Origin: Escallonia rubra | Taxonomy: Eukaryota; Streptophyta; Magnoliopsida; Escalloniales; Escalloniaceae | Length of the DNA: 64,000 nucleotides | NCBI GenBank assembly: GCA_033065855.1 | Contig: JAVXUO010003001.1 | Coordinates: forward strand, 186,001 to 250,000 | Direction of reading: 5' to 3' | Notes under the pieces: model-generated | The model's database searches: none | What the model saw: only the letters and a program-made list of their open reading frames with translations | What the model was told of the DNA's origin: nothing | Made by a program: the position numbers and the translations under genes | Part shown: positions 27,298-38,757 of the stretch, piece by piece | Position numbering within the stretch: the stretch's first letter is position 1 | Layout of the letters: the number at the start of each line of letters is the position of its first letter

Positions 27298-27924
27298 AAC
27301 AATATAAGTGGATGGTGCATGAGTGCCTGTGACCAGTATATTTCCTTCTTAGTAAATAGCTTATTTCTCTTTCTCATTGGCTAAACATCATTAAGACTGC
27401 CAAAATTGTTTATTAGCAAAACAAAGGCGTCACTAAACACTATTGTTATTCTAGAACGTGTCAATGGCGTCACCAAACATAATCCTTGAAGTCCTGATTT
27501 TGAACTGTGGTGAAAGTAAAGTTGGAGGAAGGTGCTTAGCAAGTCCTGTAACTTGTGCCATTCACTCAAACATTACTGCACCAGCCAACCAAATAATACG
27601 GCCTTTTTATATTAAAGCTGCTATAACGAAGGATCTACTAAGACTTCGCAAAAAAAAAACTAAGACTTTGCAGACTCTACGCCACTTGTTTCATCTAACA
27701 ACAGACGGTGGGTGCAAGAATTATTGCACGTGTTTACTTGTTCGTGAGCTGTTACCAGATAATAATTCCTTGCTTAATAACATTTCTTTACTATAACGGC
27801 TTAAATGACAGAACATTATCACTAGAAGTGTTTTGTCGTTGTTACTAAAGTTTGTAGTGACAATCTTTTATCGGTAAAATGTAGTGCCGTACATTTTTCT
27901 ATCATGTTAGCAGTGTCATTAAAA

Positions 27925-28532
27925 TGGAGAATCTAATCAAATAGGGCTAGTTGAATATTTTTCATCCCTAACTTAAGCCACATGGATTCTCAAAAACTTA
28001 ATATATTTACATCTTTTTTTCTCTCTCTGTCTCTCACACACAAAAGCCTCCTGTTAGCACCACCACAAACGTCGCCTGCCTCCGCCTTCTGGTGCTACCT
28101 GCCGCAACAAGCTGCCGTCAGTTGTCGCCAGTTACGGCCATTGTCGAAAAATTCTGATAGCCATCGTCTGCCAACAGTCACCATCGTCGGCAAATTCTAG
28201 CAGTCGCTGTCACCGATTGCTGCCGATATTGCCACTGCCAGTCATGGCTGGTGGGAAACTCTAGTAGCCACTGCTCCACTGAAACTGTCCAGGCAGCCAC
28301 CTCCGTTCACCGCCGTAACTGGAATAGAAAAGGCAAATTTTTTGTAAAAGAATTATGACTAGTTTAAGACAAAAGAATTTAAAAAATAAACGAGTTGATT
28401 CGTATAAACTCAAGTAAAATAGGATGGAATGGATCTAAATAGAATAGGGTAGGGCAAGCAATGATGGAGCAAATGAAGATGAGACAACTTGGGATGGCGC
28501 AGGCAGGGCGGGACCCCGTTTCGCCATGCCTA
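27925..28532. mobile_element. Remnant of hAT-type MITE in block U, copy 1
   Basis: It corresponds to the complete elements at 39635-40283 and 42261-45097. The left inverted repeat is lost; the right end reads TTTCGCCATGCCTA. The interior CCGCC-rich tract (about 28050-28310) gives spurious open frames. Confidence 0.6.
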
Positions 28533-28699
28533 ACTCTATTAAGAACTCAAAGAAAAAAAACCACGGACGAAAGGTTCATGCATGGAGTTTTAGTTATAGC
28601 CATCCAATAGAAAATATGACTTGTTGGTCAAATCAATAAAGGCTGCTTCACTTTTGCCCTCAAGTGCTGCTGGACCTAGGCTGCTTCCTTTTACCTCGT

Positions 28700-28707
28700 T
28701 ATATATT
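28700..28707 (+). promoter_or_regulatory. TATA box of patatin-like gene 1
   Basis: TATATATT follows the CCTCGT word, 56 bp before the ATG; a second TATATATA lies at 28711. The other copies have TATAAGTA (about 40530) and TATAAATA (45350) at the same place. Confidence 0.55.
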
Positions 28708-28762
28708 TATTATATATACCTGCAGAACTGGTACTCTTCGATATTGAACATACCCCCTTAAT

Positions 28763-31193
28763 ATGGAAAAGACAACTCTCTTCATTGCACTTACTTTGCT
28801 AACAACTTTCCAATTCTTACAACCTCTAATGGCTGCTCCTTTATTAGCAACAAGAGGGAAGATTGTGACGGTTTTGAGTATCGATGGAGGTGGCATTAGA
28901 GGCATCATTCCTGGCACCCTTCTTGCCTTTCTTGAATCCAAGCTTCAGGTCTACTGCATGAACCAATACTGCTTTCTTTATGCTTTTCTTTGTGCTGTTC
29001 TCACACTTTGGTGGTTCTACGTACTTGTGATTTGGTACTAGGAACTGGATGGACCTAATGCAAGGATGGCTGATTACTTTGACGTGGTTGCTGGGACAAG
29101 CACAGGTGGGTTGGTAACAACAATGCTCACAGCTCCTAACAAGGACAACCGCCCTCTCTACGCTGCAAAGGACATTAACAGATTCTACTTGGAGCACGGT
29201 CCCAAGATCTTCCCTCAGAGCAGGTAACATAAGAACGAGAACAAATCCATCGAGTATCATAGCCTCATTTCATACAATTTCCAAATTTTCATTTCGGTTT
29301 TGGACTAACTTTCCGTCTTTCTTTATCAGATTTACTTAGTCTAAAGCAAGCATACGTAGCCATGGTTGTTCCTAAATAATGTCCTAGAAGTCCTTCGAAA
29401 ATGGCAAATTCGTGCATTGCTCAAAAGTTGTTTTAAAAAATCATTGAAGTAGCAAACAGAACTTTGGCGGTGGCGAAAGTTTGTTTTCACTTTTATCTTT
29501 CACTTGTAATATAAGAAACATTAGGCTACAGAAAACGCTGCATACGTGCTTGCTATATGCACCTTAATGGATGAAGGTTTTTTGTTTAGCCGCAACAACT
29601 TTCTGGATGCAATGAAAAATTTGGTGGGAGCGGTCACGGGGCCAAAATATGACGGAAAGTACCTACGAACATTAACAAAGGGCCTGCTAGGCGACCTTAC
29701 AATAAAGCAGACCCTTACAGATGTTGTCATACCAGCTTTTGACATCAAGCGCCTTCAGCCAGTAATCTTTACCACAGACGACGTAAGATCCTAGTAACTC
29801 AAAGACGTCCGATGATTTCTTGTGACATAAATTCTGTTTTCGTGATTGTCAACAAGATTTTGTAATCCTGATGTCAATAGTCTTTCTACAGGGAAAAGCA
29901 AATGTCTCAAAGAATGCTTTTCTGTCGGATATCTGCATCAGCACCTCTGCAGCTCCCACCTTTCTTCCAGCACACTACTTTGAAACTAAGGATGAACAAG
30001 GAAAGACGCGTACCTATGATCTCATTGATGGCGGGGTTGCTGCCAATAATCCAGTAAGTAGTTGGTAATACAGTAATATATGGCGCACGCTCAATCTTTT
30101 AACTGGCATAATTGATGGTGTCCAGCTATAGAAGATCTGATAGTAGGCTCCATAGTTGAGCCCCTCCATTCAATGTTTGTGGCACAGGCTGCAAAAACTT
30201 CTATCGTATAAGATTAAGGCAGCATATTCGGAATGTTAACATCTTACAACATCAGAATATTAAGTGTCGGTTGTACTACGTTGAAGAAGTATACTAAATA
30301 TAAGTCTAAATAATAATCTGTAGCTGAAGGTATGTCTAGCAATAATGTTTCAGCTGTAACAACAAACTTGTTTTTTTAGGGGTTTAATTTCGAGCCTTAT
30401 CGAACGAGACAGAAGTAGGATAATGGTATAAAATAACGTGAGCTAGTAAATTGATCAAAAACTAATGATTGTTAGTTGAATCGACAGACTCAAATGGCCA
30501 TAACCCATGTGACCAAGGAAATCATGATGGGCAACTTTCAATTCGTCCAGATAGATCCGGTGGACACCGCGAGGATGTTAGTGCTGTCACTGGGCACAGG
30601 TATCCCCAAGCTTGAAGAGAAGTATACTGCAGCCGCTGCTGCCAAGTGGGGGTTGCTTAACTGGGTGTATGACAATGGCGCTACACCTTTGCTTGACATT
30701 TACTTTGATGCGAGCTCTGATCTGGTTGATTTTCATGTTTCTACTCTCTTCCAAGCCTTCCGATCGGAGAAGAACTATCTTCGTATTCAGGTGACAAAAT
30801 ATATCCTACTGCAGTTCACGTACTAGCATAGATAAGCCACTTATATCAAGCTTCCGGAACTAAGTATTTTAATTGTGCAATTAAAGATTTTCATGATATC
30901 GCTATGAAGTTAATCGGACTAAGCTATTTTGATTGTGCAATTAATATGTTGTTGGTGGCGACTGACAGGAAGACGCATTAACCGGGAATGCAGCATCAGT
31001 GGATATTGCAACCAAGGAAAATATGGACGCACTTGTGCAGATTGGGAACAAACTACTAGAGAAGCCAGTTTCGAGGGTAAATGTGGAGACTGGCATGTTC
31101 GAGGCAGTTGAGGGAGAGGGTACAAATTCTGAAGCTCTAACTCGTTTTGCCAAGCTGCTCTCTGATGAAAGGAAGCTCAGGCAAATTCAGTAG
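28763..31193 (+). CDS. Patatin-like phospholipase (lipid acyl hydrolase), copy 1 (416 aa, 6 exons)
   Basis: Patatin-like proteins hydrolyse acyl groups from phospho- and galactolipids using a Ser-Asp dyad, with roles in defence and lipid turnover. Exons: 28763-28948, 29042-29223, 29590-29782, 29892-30053, 30488-30790, 30969-31193; all join in frame with GT-AG introns. An N-terminal hydrophobic segment ([20 protein letters not shown]) looks like a signal peptide, as in storage/vacuolar patatins. The oxyanion loop is DGGGIRG, the nucleophile elbow is AGTSTGG (catalytic Ser), and the dyad Asp is in DGGVAANNP. The C-terminal domain matches patatin-like protein 2 to the end. No defects. Paralogues: 45468-48110 (no signal peptide) and a stub at 40590-40685. 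It is most similar to the PLP2 group; exact substrate unknown. Confidence 0.95.
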
Positions 31194-31210
31194 TCCCATC
31201 TGGAAATGAT

Positions 31211-31216
31211 AATAAA
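31211..31216 (+). terminator. Poly(A) signal of patatin-like gene 1
   Basis: AATAAA lies 18 bp after the stop. In copy 3 the aligned site reads AATCAA, so the signal is not conserved. Confidence 0.4.
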
Positions 31217-32499
31217 CAATTTAAGAGGTTTCTTTTTTCAGATTCTTCCAAATTCATTTGTATTCTTTCCCCCAGCAATAAGAGAATAACAAAGGCAGCA
31301 TTCCAAATTTCAGTCTGATGAACTGGTCTGTTCTCAGTTAGATCAGAATTTCCAAAGTGAAGCAGGGTTTGTGAAGAACCCACGTTGGGAATGTTGAGTA
31401 AAAGTTACATGGTGCTACTCCATCAGATACAACGCATGATGGTATCATTACTCTTTTGAATTAATGGCTCATATATACTCAAATGCGACCGGCTAGCTTA
31501 CTAAAGAAATGAAAAAGAAAAGGGAAATTTTTTGGCTGTTATTCTGATCGGAGGAATCTTCCTCCTACCCCTTATATAACGACAATCAACCGTCTCTAAA
31601 TGTTTCTAGCGACTTTTATTTTGTGACGCTAAAAAAATGCTGCTAAGAATTGCCGTTGAAAGTGTTAGCTGAAAAGTCACTCGAAACATTTAGTGACTAT
31701 TAATTGTCACTATACACGAGATTAGAAGGAGATTCCTACAATTTAAGTAGGAGCCAAAATTTATTCGAAAAGAAAAAAGAAAAAGCAGGAATCATCGGCA
31801 AAATGTGATCTACTTCCGGCTGAACAACCACAAAGTCTTGCAACTCCCACATAGTTTTCCGCTATTTAAATATGCACAAACCAGTTGCATTAGTAATTAA
31901 GTGAACACACTGTTTTCTTTGAAGAAATTGCATAATGCAATTGGTACAAGAAAAGAAGCATTTCGAGTGACGTCCTTAGACCTAAGACCTGTCACCATAG
32001 AGCCCCGGACCAAAGCTATACGCCAACACCGGGGGGACGGTCCTGACAGTCACAAAGGGGACCGACATCCACTGTACCTCCCTTTTCAGCTGGGGGGTCA
32101 ACTTTGGTGGTAGAAGGTGACTATAATGGTGTTCCAAGGCAAGCTATCAACAGCGACGACCTGCCAGAGCCATTGCTGTTGGTATCCTTAGTAGGTGATT
32201 TCGGACAATAGCCCACTGTCCTTGTTTGGACCAACTTAAGAATTAAACAAGAAAATGATGCCAATCAGCCTGTATCACTGGTATCTATTCCAGCAACACA
32301 ACTCGCATGTAAAAACCAACTAATAGGACATCTCGTCTGATGACAACTTGGTATGAACCAAGCAATCCATATTTTACGAAGGACACATTGGATTCCCACC
32401 GGGACCAGAAACATGACAAATCGAAACGAAAGTTCAGCAGATTAATAGGCGGATTAATAGAGCAGCATCCCTAACCATATTTCTCCTGTGCAATACCAA
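31217..32499. repeat. Spacer between patatin-like gene 1 and coiled-coil pseudogene
   Basis: Most of it aligns with 48111-49124 (shared landmarks TTGCATAATGCAA, CCCCGG near 32002, CAACACCG, CAAGCAATC), so the two genes were duplicated together with their spacer. A stretch at about 31515-31760 is absent from the other copy; it carries GACTATTAATTGTCAC-type words and may be an insertion. No gene is seen. Confidence 0.6.
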
Positions 32500-32711
32500 A
32501 TGGAGCCTCATGGTGAGACAAGAAGAGACAACAGTTCATACGACCAAAGGGATTCTGATTTAATGAACTTGAAACGAAGATGGCAGAGTTAAACAATACA
32601 AACGAAGATCTCAAACAATCCAAAGACAATGCCATGCAGTCATGCATGGCTAGACTCCAGGCCTCTAATTGACGAGCTCGAAAAGCTACAAGCAGCAGGC
32701 CTTATTACAAT

Positions 32712-33467
32712 CGGTGGAGGAGTCAGAATTTTTGTTAAGGTGGGCACCAAGATCTCAATCTAACAATCCCACTAGCAGTAATTATTAAATTCTACCAATT
32801 TTTAATTGCATATTTTAAGTTCCAAAACTCAATTGTCACATTCTGCGTTGATACAAAAAAAAGGTAGGGTTCTTAGAAATAGAAAATTTAAGAATTGACC
32901 ACTGGGTCTTTCCTTACTTTCACAGACTGTCGTGACCATTAATTTCATTGTTAAGAAATTGACATGTCGACTGCCGTAAGTGAGCGTCGTCGCCGGTGAA
33001 CCTGTAAATCGCCCCTGAGGCCATTTGGCAAGTGGAGTCAGTGGCGTTGGCCATTGAAGGCATGCCGGCAGGAGGAAAAGCCAGTGGGCAGTGAGAGAAC
33101 TGAGGAGACATTGCTCTCATGTCTGCATATGTACCTTTAAGGTTTTGAAAGTATTGAGGTTTTGAAAACCGCAAGAATGAGAGTAGAAATCATTTTTTTT
33201 GTTGACTTTATGCTTAGATTAAGTTTTTATTTCTATTTTTTTGTTTATTTGTTCAAGTTTAACATTTTAAATGGCTGAAAGGGTATTTTTTTTAATCATC
33301 TTTGGAACGTTTAGGTATATTAACATGTAAAATGACCACAAATACATCTCTTTTAAGCATTTTTTTAAATTTTTAGATGGACACTTTTACCATTTGAAAT
33401 AAAATATACCATCTAAAGAGGAAAAATTCTGGAGAAGCACCGGTGCCCCCAGCTCCCTCTGCCACTG
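32712..33467. mobile_element. Tip100-like hAT element in coiled-coil pseudogene (756 bp)
   Basis: Ends CGGTGGAGGAGTCAGA and, inverted, CAGTGGCAGAGGGAGC match the CAGTGGCGGAG-type ends of Tip100-like hAT elements. An imperfect 8-bp target duplication, ATTACAAT (left) and CTTACAAC (right), agrees at 6 of 8 bases, and the intact paralogue shows the empty CTTACAAC. No transposase. Confidence 0.75.
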
Positions 33468-34504
33468 CTTACAACTGCAAAGAACCAATCCACCATGTCC
33501 ATTGCTCTAATCTCAGATCTACAAGCTCAGCTCAAATCAATCAACTTGTCCCTGGAGTTCAAAAAAGACAAAGAACTGAAGCTCAGAACAATTTTCAATG
33601 TCTTAAGCCAGGAGTTAGATAATACGCGCGAAGAGATGGAGAAACTCAAGCTGAATACAGAAGAAGAGGGCCGAGCTAGATCAGAACAAAAACAAGTCTT
33701 ACGGCTGAGGACGCAGACGCTTAGGACACTATGACTCACTTTCAAAGCGTTACAGTTGGAGTCGGAAGCATTTGATGCATTGGCTGCAGATGATTTTCAG
33801 GGATTATTCAACATATTAAAGGCTGACAATACACTACAAGAAAAATAATTTTTAGCGACGTACGTTTAGCAAAGGAAACCAATCCCTTTTAACGACGGAT
33901 TGGTTTCCTTCGCTAAAAGTCAGTTTCAACGACGGAAATGAACGTTGCTAAAGATTCGTCGCCTGTTGCTAAATACATTTATCGACGGGTCTTTGATGGT
34001 TTTTTAGCCACGGGTACTCCATCGCTAAAAATGTTTTTAAAATATTTTATATTTTCGACCAAAATTTTTAAATATTTTAAAAAAATTAAAACTTCTAAAG
34101 ATAGCCTTTTAGCGACGGAATATTCGTCGCTAAAACATCTGTCGCTAAAAGTCTATGAAACGTTTGACTTTTAGCGATGGGCAAAATTCATCGCTAAAAG
34201 TCAGGGTATAAAAACCCACTTTCCCATTTCTTTCTCACTCCTCGTTTTTCTTACTCTTCTCTCTCTTATTTGGTTCACCGATGATAGCCTTCCCCTTTCC
34301 CTTCCCCTGGCGACCTCCCCCAGCGACACCCCCCTACCCACCCCCCTCGGAGATAGCCCCTCCATAGCTCATCCACTGTCCCGCCACCGTCGTCGTCGCC
34401 GGCACGCCACCACCGGTACATTTAACCCTAATTTCTTATAATGTATGGTTTAATTTAACCCATATAGTGTAACGCATGTGAGTTTGAATTTGTTAGAATG
34501 TATG

Positions 34505-35734
34505 TGTTAACCCTATGGTTATTTAACCTAGGATTATATTTGATTTTGATGATAACTAACATTGATGATTATGCTGTCTAACATGCATTGAGTTGATGAA
34601 GCAATAGGAACAATCTCATACTCATGCAAACAGATTATTAGACGAGCAACACGGTCAAAGACTCTCAACGGAACGCATCAAAGAGGAAATTCGTCGATTG
34701 AAGTTTTCATGCTTTTATTTCCGTCTTTGTAAACTAGACATATAGAGATGATCGTTACGATGACTGTATACCTAGAACTTGCCCATAGGTTTCCCTTGCA
34801 TGCATAAAAGTTTTTCATGCTTTAAAAACAAGGAAACTGCATTTTCAGGAATGCAGTCGACTGCATTGGAATGCAGTCGACTGCAATACTTCCAGTAGCC
34901 TATTACAGTCGACTGCATTGCATTGCAGTCGACTGCAAGTTAGAAATTTGAATTTCCAACGGCTACTTTTGGGAATACAGTCGACTGCAATGGGACATTG
35001 CAGTCGACTGCATTTACCGTTTGGCGCATTTAATGCTCCACCTAACCCCAAACGGTCATATTTATTCCCACCTCTATAAATACTCATATTGGGCATAATT
35101 TTTATTCATCAATTGCATTCAAAGCTCTCATATCTTTCATATTCTCAAAGATCAAAGCAATTGTTCAAATCTCTCTTGTTTTCATTGATTTCTCATCCTT
35201 TTCAAGAGAGCATTTATTGTGAGCTTACATTAGAGAGAAATACACTTTCATAAGTCCTCATACACTCATCTATCTTGTTCTAGTACTTCAACTTGTACTC
35301 ATCTACTTATTGAGAGTGAAATCTTGTACACATTTCTTCATTGAAAGGTTCTTGTATCAAAGCTTGGGGTTGTCAAGCTTTGGAGCTTTGGGTTTGTCAA
35401 AGCTTGTTCTTGATGTGGGCATAGCATCAAGGGATTGTCAGAGGTTCGATCTTGACCCGTAAGGAAGATCATACTAGTGAATTCTAGGGCCTTTCAAGGG
35501 ACTTCCTTGAAGGGGTGGACGTAGGCTTGTGGGTATATCAAGCCGAACCATTTAATTCTCCTTGTCAAGTATCTCTAACCCTTCTCTCTTTACATTATCG
35601 TTTTACATTTGTGTTGAGATTAGTTTGCTTATTTGAGTTATTGAGATTGAGGTTTGTTGTTTGTTAATTTTTAAAGTAGTCTTAAAACCCTATTCACCCC
35701 CCCCCCCCTCTCTAGGGTTATTTTATTGGTTTCA
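34505..35734 (+). mobile_element. Solo LTR nested in the CACTA element (1230 bp)
   Basis: It starts TGTTAACCC, ends TTGGTTTCA and is flanked by a perfect 5-bp target duplication GTATG (34500-34504, 35735-35739). Inside are five or more copies of the palindrome TGCAGTCGACTGCA (34855-35015), a promoter-like TATAAATA at about 35075, and a C-run near the 3' end (CTATTCACCCCC, 35688 on), a pattern I associate with plant Copia LTRs. No interior or partner LTR remains. Confidence 0.85.
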
Positions 35735-35809
35735 GTATGGTTTAATTTGTTGTAATGTAAAGTGTAATTGTATGTATAGTATAAATTGTTACATGTTGCA
35801 AGTTTAATT

Positions 35810-36390
35810 AAACCCTAATTAAACTCGAATTAATCCTAATTCACCCTAATTGACCTTAATCAACTCTTAATCAAACCCTAATTAACACTAATATGTTCTA
35901 ATTAAACCAAATTATTTATAACTAATCCTAATCAGCTCTAATTAACCTCAATCAGCCCTAACTTGCCCTAATTAGCTAATTAGGGCTAATTAACCCAATT
36001 AAAACTTATTAATCTTAATTAATTATACCCTAAACCCTAAATAACACAAAGTAAGTGTAATTAAACTCAATTAACTCTAATCAACCCTGAATAGCTCGAA
36101 TCAGCCCTAGTTAGCTCTAATTAATCCTAATTAACACTAATTAACGATTATCAACCCTAATTAACTCTTAATTAAACTCCAATCAACAATAATTAACTCT
36201 AATTAAACACAATTAACTCTAATTAACCCTAACTAACACTATTTAGCCCTAACTAGTCCTAATTAGCTATAATTAACACTGTTTAATCTTAATTAACTCT
36301 TGATTAGACCCTAATTAACTATAATTAGCTCTAATTAAACTCAAATTAATCCTAAGTAGCTTGAATTAGTCCTAATTAATAATTATTAAT
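35810..36390. repeat. AT-rich degenerate tandem repeat in CACTA element
   Basis: About 50 irregular repeats of (C)CTAATTAA / ACTCTAATTAAC words, 9-13 bp each. It belongs to the CACTA element interior. It resembles telomeric CCCTAAA only loosely. Confidence 0.75.
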
Positions 36391-37758
36391 GTCTTCAATG
36401 TCAAATCACTGTTTTGTAGGCCTCGTATGAATAGATCAGGGGATTTGGGCAGTAGTCCGAATAGCCATCAGCGTCCACAAGAACGGATACGAGTACTAGA
36501 TGATTGAAGCGGTGACTGGATACACCAGGGGTCGTCAATAGGCTGAAAGGGCGCGTACACAGCCTGCCCAGTACGACTGTACGTACCGTGATAGGCGCGT
36601 CCCCACCCCCTGCTGCCCCTCTATAGATGCAGACACCACCGCAGAGCGACAGTTATACCCAGATGATATTTGTCGCATTGCTGATGAGGTGTTCTGGATG
36701 ATCAACGCACATGGGGATCAGGTACAAAACAATTATTTTATGAAGTCAATGAACACATGAAGTAAACATGACTTACAACTACTATCGAGATTAATGCGTC
36801 CGTGCCTTTACCTGTAGGGCGACTGTTGCTGGACATACCGATCAGGATCCAAATCACAGTACCCCCATGGACGAACACGATCAGCAGGATCCAGATCTCG
36901 GTCTCGCAGACCTCTGAGCCCTTTCCCTCCCGTGCCCTCATGCACTTGTGCGAATCCCCTCCTCTGTTTGTATCCCCCTCCCCTGCCCTCCTGGACTTGT
37001 GCTCCCCTCCCATACTCTATTTGTATCATCTTCTCGTGCCCTTCTGAACTCTATATACATATTATTTTTTTATTAGTATAGAATTTGTAAATTTATCTAC
37101 ATATGTACAATATTTGAATCATTAGGGTTAAATAATTGTTGATCTATCAGCAAGATTAACAATTATTTAACCCTAATGTGGATTGAGAATTGATTGTTGG
37201 GGATTGAGAATTGAGAACATGTTTGGGCATTAAAAAATTCATTTTTTTAATAAGTCTTCAACTAAATGTACATAATACTTTTAGCAACGGAAAAGTTCGT
37301 CACTAAAAGTATTACGGACGGACACTAAAGGCCTTTATTTTGGCGACTGCTTTTTAGCGACGGATATTCTGTCGCTAAAAGTCCGTCAATAATATTTTTG
37401 GCGACTGACGTTTCTATCTCTAAATATTTTACGTAATAAATTATTTTTTAAAAAATAAATAAAATACGGAAAATATATTTAACGACATAATTCCCGTCAC
37501 TAATTGAATTTATCGCCCCATCACTAAAAGTCAATTTTTAGGCGACAGATTTCTAAATTTCATCGCCAAACTTTTGGCGACGGGGTTATAGACAATGGAT
37601 TCTTAGTCATGGGGTGTCCGTCGCTAAAAGTCTTTAGCGACAGATTTAGAGCAGATCCGTAGCTAAAAGCCCAGTTTCTTATAGTGACACTTCAACACTA
37701 CTTAGCCAAGAAGACTATGATGTGCTGACCAAAAGAACACAAGAAGAGACTTCAGTAG

Positions 37759-38105
37759 CGTTTGAAAACCATTTGATTTTATGTTTTTTCTTCAGTTTTG
37801 TAAAGTGGAGAAAAGAGACGTGTTTGGCACATAATTTTTATTTTTTTTCTTCAGTTTTTAAAACCAATTTTTAAAACATGGCAGTTTTTTAAAACTCTTA
37901 TTTAAGAGTTTTGGGTTTTTGTTTTGAGACCATCACCTGCCTATCGCCCGTCGCCGGCGACCACTGGCAGCCACCGCTGGCGATCGTGGCTGGCCACCGT
38001 ATCCCGCCGGCCGACCATTGCAGCCTGCCTGCCACTGCAGCTCGTCGACCGCCGCCGCCGACCACCTCCACGCCCCACCACTACCACTGCCACCGCAATC
38101 ACCAT
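37759..38105. mobile_element. MITE A in coiled-coil pseudogene (partial)
   Basis: Its left end CGTTTGAAAACCATTT matches the ends of MITE B. T-rich subterminal DNA with TTCTTCAGTTTT words, then a CCGCC-rich tract. The right inverted end is not seen, and about 50 bp of host sequence is lost there. The open frames at 37911-38327 come from this insert. Confidence 0.55.
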
Positions 38106-38233
38106 CAAAGAAGGCTTGGGGCCGAAGAAAGCATAGACTTGGCTTTGAGAAGGCTGGAAGCACTACATTCTGATAATAAGGAAAAGAAAATGGAAGTTGA
38201 CTTTATTGTGAAAGAGGTAGAGAACGATCAGTT

Positions 38234-38576
38234 GCGTTTGAAATCACTTCTAGTTTTTGTTTTCTGTTTCCTGAAAAATAAAAATCAGTTTAGTTTTTAT
38301 TTTTTACAAAAACAAATATGTGTTTGATTACCCAGTTTTTATTTGAGTTTTTTCTTTGGTGGTGGGGCGTGACAGTGGTCGTGGCGGTGAGGGGGTGGTG
38401 GTGGGCGGTCTCAAAATAAAAACCAAAAACTCCAAAATAGGAGTTTTTAAAAACAGTCATATTTTAAAAACTGATTTTTATAATTGAAGAGAAAACTGAG
38501 TATCAAACGCGTTTTTTTTCTTCAGTTTACAAAACTGGAAAAAAATCTAAAAAATAAATGGTTTTCAAACAGACCC
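38234..38576. mobile_element. MITE B in coiled-coil pseudogene
   Basis: Left end CGTTTGAAATCACTT and right end AAATGGTTTTCAAACAGACC (inverted: GTCTGTTTGAAAACCATTT) are imperfect inverted repeats. AAAAACT and AAACTG words also mirror inward. The intact paralogue shows that the host sequence continues from about 38230 to 38577. Target duplication is unclear. Confidence 0.6.
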
Positions 38577-38641
38577 TTCGAAGATTCAAGAATCCAAGAA
38601 TTTCCCCCAAGGCTCGAGCCAGATAGATTCCTGAGGATAGT

Positions 38642-38757
38642 CCTAGTTCACTTTCATAATTCTGACATCTTGGCCTTCAACATATATTGCTACAATGTCC
38701 TAGTTCACCTGCGGAAAGCTCTCCTTTGTTGATACATTACATCGTATATCGTAAAGA
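38642..38757 (-). pseudogene. 5' fragment of a coiled-coil gene, fused to copy 2
   Basis: About 38655-38745 matches 23690-23760 closely (ATTCTGACATCTTGGCCTTC and GTCCTAGTTCACCTGC in both). That is the 5' end and upstream part of the minus-strand coiled-coil gene. The fragment lies head-on against the plus-strand pseudogene, so an inverted copy existed here and was mostly deleted. Confidence 0.7.

Larger units (their letters stand above)
25015..28762. repeat. Duplicated upstream block U, copy 1
   Basis: Flanking DNA of the patatin-like gene, shared with 38758-40589 (right part) and 40686-45467. Landmarks: AACGTGCCATCATTGG near 25030, a CT microsatellite at about 25810-25831, CATGGCATATGGGAACAAAC after it, and the TGCTGCTGGACC word about 95 bp before the gene. 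Copy 1 is interrupted by a Mutator-like element (25960-27297) that is missing from the other two copies, so that insertion followed the duplication or hit this copy alone. Confidence 0.8.
33832..37686. mobile_element. CACTA (En/Spm) non-autonomous element (3855 bp including nested LTR)
   Basis: Terminal inverted repeats are CACTACAAGAAA and, inverted, CACTATAAGAAA. The 3-bp target duplication is ATA/ACA; the intact paralogue has ACA. Both subterminal regions are packed with TTTAGCGACGG / GTCGCTAAAAG motifs (33850-34200 and 37280-37670), the typical TNPA-binding type arrays of CACTA elements. A GC-rich part at 36420-37030 has short open frames with no transposase motif I can recognise. A solo LTR is nested at 34505-35734. 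It lies inside the coiled-coil pseudogene. Confidence 0.9.
32500..38641 (+). pseudogene. Coiled-coil gene, copy 2, destroyed by insertions
   Basis: It aligns piecewise with the intact 49125-50111 copy: ATGGAGCCTCATGG start at 32500, WLDSRP-coding part near 32650, ALISDLQAQLKSINLSLEF at 33500, TREEMEKLKLN at 33630, the QEDYDVLTKRTQEET part at 37705, RRLEALHSDNKEK at 38140 and a last piece to about 38641. Between these pieces sit a Tip100-like hAT element, a CACTA element and two related MITEs. There is an early frame loss near 32570 and a premature stop after RTQTLRTL. The end is cut off at 38641, where sequence from the 5' region of another coiled-coil copy begins. It has no coding potential as a whole. 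Confidence 0.88.

Noticed and set aside
35810-36390. Telomere-like CCCTAA repeats
   Set aside because: Units are irregular and mostly CTAATTAA, without runs of the plant telomere unit. They lie within a CACTA element.
36420-37030. Possible transposase or host gene inside the CACTA element
   Set aside because: Short frames on several strands with no recognisable transposase motif; not enough to call a gene.
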